In this document: one piece after another, positions 7,221 through 9,776 of the stretch
Numbering within the stretch: position 1 is the stretch's first letter
Layout of the letters: each line of letters opens with the position of its first letter
Assembly (NCBI GenBank): GCA_017885225.1
Contig: JAFNGM010000197.1
Span: forward strand, 6,458-16,233
Origin: Syntrophaceae bacterium
GTDB lineage: Bacteria > Desulfobacterota > Syntrophia > Syntrophales > UBA2185
DNA length: 9,776 nucleotides
Direction: 5' to 3'
Position numbers and translations under genes: made by a program
Notes under the pieces: generated by a model
What the model saw: the letters and a program-made list of their open reading frames with translations, nothing else
What the model was told of the DNA's origin: nothing
Databases searched by the model: none

Positions 7221-9776
7221 ATGCCTTTGGCCACTTTCTATTTCCAGATTCATCAGCCTTTCAGGCTTCACCCGGATAGAAATAGATTTCTCTGGGATGA
7301 AAGTAATAGTGAAATTTTTTTTAAGGTCGCAGCGAATTGTTACCTGCCGGCGTTGCGGATGTTTGCGGATCTTATTTTACACTACCCCGCATTCAAAATC
7401 GCCCTCAGCATGTCAGGCACATTTATGGAGCAGGCTGAACTTTACCAGCCGGAGGTGATCAGGGTATTACATGAGCTCGTAAACGCGGGGAAAAAGAACC
7501 AGCAGGTTGAATTCCTTGATGAGACCTATTATCATTCTCTTACAAGTCTCTTTGCCGATCCTCAAAAGCAGGAGTTTCGTGATCAAGTGATGCTGCACAG
7601 GGTAAAGATGCATGAGCTTCTTGGAATCCTTCCTACTTCATTCAGGAATACAGAACTGATGTATAACAACCAGATTGCGGAGGTAGTCGCCGATATGGGG
7701 TATCAGGCTATCCTCTGCGAAAAAAGAGACGACATGTTTATGATGAAAAATCGTCCGATTTCTCCGAATGCCGTATTCCGGGCGAAAGGGAGCAATCTGA
7801 TTGTAATCCCGAGAAATAGGGAACTGAGCGATGACATCGCGTTCAGGTTTCCTCACAGTTCTCTCTCGCCGGATGAGTATGCATCTCATATCGCGAAAAT
7901 TGATGGCGAGGCTGTTCTGCTTGGATATGATTTCGAGCATATAGGTGAACATATCTGGGAGGATAAGGGCATATTTGAGTTTTGGAAAGGATTGCCGGAA
8001 GCGCTTGCAAAATATCCGAACATTGTGGCTGCCAATCCCTCGGACATTGCTGAACGATTCAAAGATGCCGACTGCCCCGTTGTAGATATTCATGACTTGT
8101 CGACATCTTCGTGGGCCGATAAAGGGAAAGATACTTTCGGCTGGCTGGGGAACCCCACGCAATATGATCTTTTTAAAGACATCGAAAGCATAGAGAAGGA
8201 TGTACGGAAAGCAGGGGGTGAGCTTTTCACCAGGTGGCGGCATTTAACCACCTCGGACCATGTGTATTTCCTCCATGAGAAGATTGGCGAGGATCACGCG
8301 GTACATTTCTATTTTAACCCGTACGGAGGATCGACAGCCAGGGCGGCGCAAATATTGACGAGAAAAATTGATGATCTCCAGTTGATGATAAAAAGGTTTG
8401 ACGTCCTGAAGCATGGCGGGAAAACTGCCGTGCTCATGATCACGCCGGAAACGGGGAGATTGCCGGAAGATATGGGAGGCCTGTCAAAATATATATCCGG
8501 CAAGAGCGGGGGGCAGGGAGAAGTAATTTCTGCACTGTGTGAGGGGCTCACCGAAAGAGGGATTGATATCCATCTGGTGACGCTGAACTTAAAAAAACGG
8601 TTTCAACGTGAATTACACATGGACGAAAATCAATGGAGGGAAATCAGATACAAAATCGATCCGGACAAAATTCACCTTGTCAGTTCTGCAATTTTTGCGG
8701 AAAATCTCAGTGCATACACTGGAGATGTGTTAATGACCGCGGCAGAATTTCAAAAGGAAATAGTCAATAATATTATCAAGGAAGTCAGGGCAAAGCATGA
8801 GGGGAGGGTGATCATCCATTCTCATGACTGGATGGCGGGAGGCGCCATTACGGCGTATGCCAAAGCGACGGGAATACCGGTGTTGCACACTGTCCACAAT
8901 GTCTTTACCGAGCATCTGCCGGTTGATCTTTTGAGAGGAATCAATCTTATAAACATAGCCGAATACATCTTCTTGTCTGAACATGAAGGAAGGCACGCCA
9001 TAGACTGCCAGGCCACGGCCATAAAGAATGCGACGATGATCAATTTTGTCGGGAAGAGGTTTTTAGAGGAGATTGTTGATGATTTCTTCCTGGACAGACT
9101 TCTTGTGCCTCCAAGCGTCCGCCAGGAAGTCAAGGCGAAGTATTATCAGGATTCTGCCAGAGCCATCATCAATGCACCGTCTCAATTGATGTATCCTGAA
9201 ATCTGCGAACATTGTTTCAGAAAATATGGTCCTGATGAACCTGTACTGGAAGCAAAAAGAGAAAATCTTGTTGAATTCCAGAAAAGAACGGGCCTTCGGG
9301 TTGATCCGGATGCAATACTGTTTTTCTGGCCGTCAAGACTTGATCCGGTTCAAAAAGGTATTGAACTTCTTGAATATATCGCCCAGCATTTCGTGACGAT
9401 ACACAAGGATGCACAGATTGCAATTATTGCTGACGGTGTCGGGAATGATCGGACCCATGTGGATATTTTAGGGAGAATCGCGTGTTCATCGAACGGCAGA
9501 ATTACCTATCAACCATTCAGTGAAAGTCTATCCATGCTGGGATATGCTGCTGCACATGACGTCTTCGGCGCTTCGCTGTATGAACCGTGCGGTCAGATTG
9601 ACCAGGTCGGGAATTTATTCGGGGCAACAGCTACCAACCGCGACACAGGCGGGTATCATGACAAGATTCGGGAGCTCTACCTCAAAAGAGACGGTTCACC
9701 CCAAGATGTGGGCAATGGTTTTCTCTTTCGCGATTATGACACCGGAGGCTTATGGTACGCGTTGAATAAGAGCATC
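7221..9776 (+). CDS. Fused GH57 alpha-amylase / GT5 glycogen (starch) synthase, 3' end outside window
   Basis: The frame runs 852 codons without a stop to the right edge. ATG 7221 has an AAAGGGG ribosome site 8 bases upstream. Residues 1 to about 395 form a GH57 glucan hydrolase/transferase domain: IHQPF (10-14), VEFLDETYYH (96-105), FRNTEL (141-146, likely nucleophile Glu145), LGYDFEHIGEH (234-244, likely acid/base Asp237) and SSWADKG (296-302) followed by WLGN (308-311). Residues from about 400 onward form a GT5 glycosyltransferase, which adds glucose from ADP- or UDP-glucose to a growing alpha-1,4-glucan: SGGQGEVISAL (429-439), HSHDWMAGG (533-541), VLHTVHN (554-560), WPSRLDPVQKG (703-713) and SLYEPCGQ (785-792, catalytic-type Glu788), then DTGGYHDK (808-815). 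The usual KxGGL substrate loop reads KSGGQ. No signal peptide is seen, so it is probably cytoplasmic. The fusion suggests coupled making and trimming or transfer of glycogen chains. Identity as GH57 plus GT5 is firm; exact specificity is not. Confidence 0.9.
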   Translation, partial: MPLATFYFQIHQPFRLHPDRNRFLWDESNSEIFFKVAANCYLPALRMFADLILHYPAFKIALSMSGTFMEQAELYQPEVIRVLHELVNAGKKNQQVEFLDETYYHSLTSLFADPQKQEFRDQVMLHRVKMHELLGILPTSFRNTELMYNNQIAEVVADMGYQAILCEKRDDMFMMKNRPISPNAVFRAKGSNLIVIPRNRELSDDIAFRFPHSSLSPDEYASHIAKIDGEAVLLGYDFEHIGEHIWEDKGIFEFWKGLPEALAKYPNIVAANPSDIAERFKDADCPVVDIHDLSTSSWADKGKDTFGWLGNPTQYDLFKDIESIEKDVRKAGGELFTRWRHLTTSDHVYFLHEKIGEDHAVHFYFNPYGGSTARAAQILTRKIDDLQLMIKRFDVLKHGGKTAVLMITPETGRLPEDMGGLSKYISGKSGGQGEVISALCEGLTERGIDIHLVTLNLKKRFQRELHMDENQWREIRYKIDPDKIHLVSSAIFAENLSAYTGDVLMTAAEFQKEIVNNIIKEVRAKHEGRVIIHSHDWMAGGAITAYAKATGIPVLHTVHNVFTEHLPVDLLRGINLINIAEYIFLSEHEGRHAIDCQATAIKNATMINFVGKRFLEEIVDDFFLDRLLVPPSVRQEVKAKYYQDSARAIINAPSQLMYPEICEHCFRKYGPDEPVLEAKRENLVEFQKRTGLRVDPDAILFFWPSRLDPVQKGIELLEYIAQHFVTIHKDAQIAIIADGVGNDRTHVDILGRIACSSNGRITYQPFSESLSMLGYAAAHDVFGASLYEPCGQIDQVGNLFGATATNRDTGGYHDKIRELYLKRDGSPQDVGNGFLFRDYDTGGLWYALNKSI

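Noticed and set aside
7184..7279. 31-codon plus-strand frame (ATG 7184) in the glucan gene leader, overlapping its start codon in another frame
   Set aside because: Considered as a regulatory upstream peptide. The GAGGGA ahead of it abuts the ATG too closely, and the peptide shows no stalling-type motif or run of one amino acid.
7638..8243. 201-codon minus-strand frame opposite the GH57 domain
   Set aside because: It lies wholly antisense to an 852-codon frame with recognisable GH57 motifs, has no family features, and is the kind of open antisense frame that codon bias produces.
1..9776. Defence island, toxin-antitoxin pair, prophage, transposon or CRISPR content
   Set aside because: All coding space is taken by five housekeeping-type or accessory metabolic genes; no repeats at regular spacing, transposase motifs, terminal inverted repeats or tRNA genes were seen.

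Overview
This is a protein-coding stretch of a bacterial chromosome with moderate GC content. It holds five genes, two of them nearly filling the window. No RNA gene, insertion sequence, phage gene, CRISPR array or attachment site is visible. The gene content (a long HrpA helicase with the extended C-terminal region, a HEAT-repeat protein, and a GH57 amylase fused to a GT5 glycogen synthase) suggests an anaerobic or syntrophic lineage of the old Deltaproteobacteria or a neighbouring phylum. That placement is inference from gene types, not a sequence match.

Layout, left to right. (1) Bases 1-140, plus strand: the last 45 codons of a gene entering from the left, resembling the C-terminal tail of a metallo-beta-lactamase-fold hydrolase. 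(2) Bases 182-2422, minus strand: a 746-residue HEAT-repeat protein, convergent with the first gene, with only 41 bases between their stop codons. (3) Bases 2423-2592: a 170-base gap with a perfect 7+7 palindrome and a second inverted repeat, probably the promoter/operator region of the HEAT gene. (4) Bases 2593-3195, minus: a 200-residue histidine (phosphoglycerate mutase-like) phosphatase that most likely starts at a TTG. (5) Bases 3230-7054, minus: a full-length hrpA, an ATP-dependent DEAH-box RNA helicase, 34 bases upstream of the phosphatase and probably its operon partner. (6) Bases 7055-7220: a 166-base divergent control region with two strong back-to-back sigma70-type promoters, one for hrpA and one for the right-hand gene. 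(7) Bases 7221 to the right edge, plus: 852 codons, still open at the edge, of a two-domain alpha-glucan enzyme with a GH57 amylase domain at the N-terminus and a GT5 glycogen/starch synthase domain at the C-terminus.

The genes do not form one obvious pathway. hrpA and the phosphatase look cotranscribed. The glucan gene is divergently transcribed and is the metabolic item of most interest. The HEAT protein has its own upstream region. The points most worth checking are the GH57-GT5 fusion with its altered nucleotide-sugar loop, the predicted leaderless hrpA mRNA, and the palindrome ahead of the HEAT gene. I found no clear sign of an undescribed defence or mobile system.
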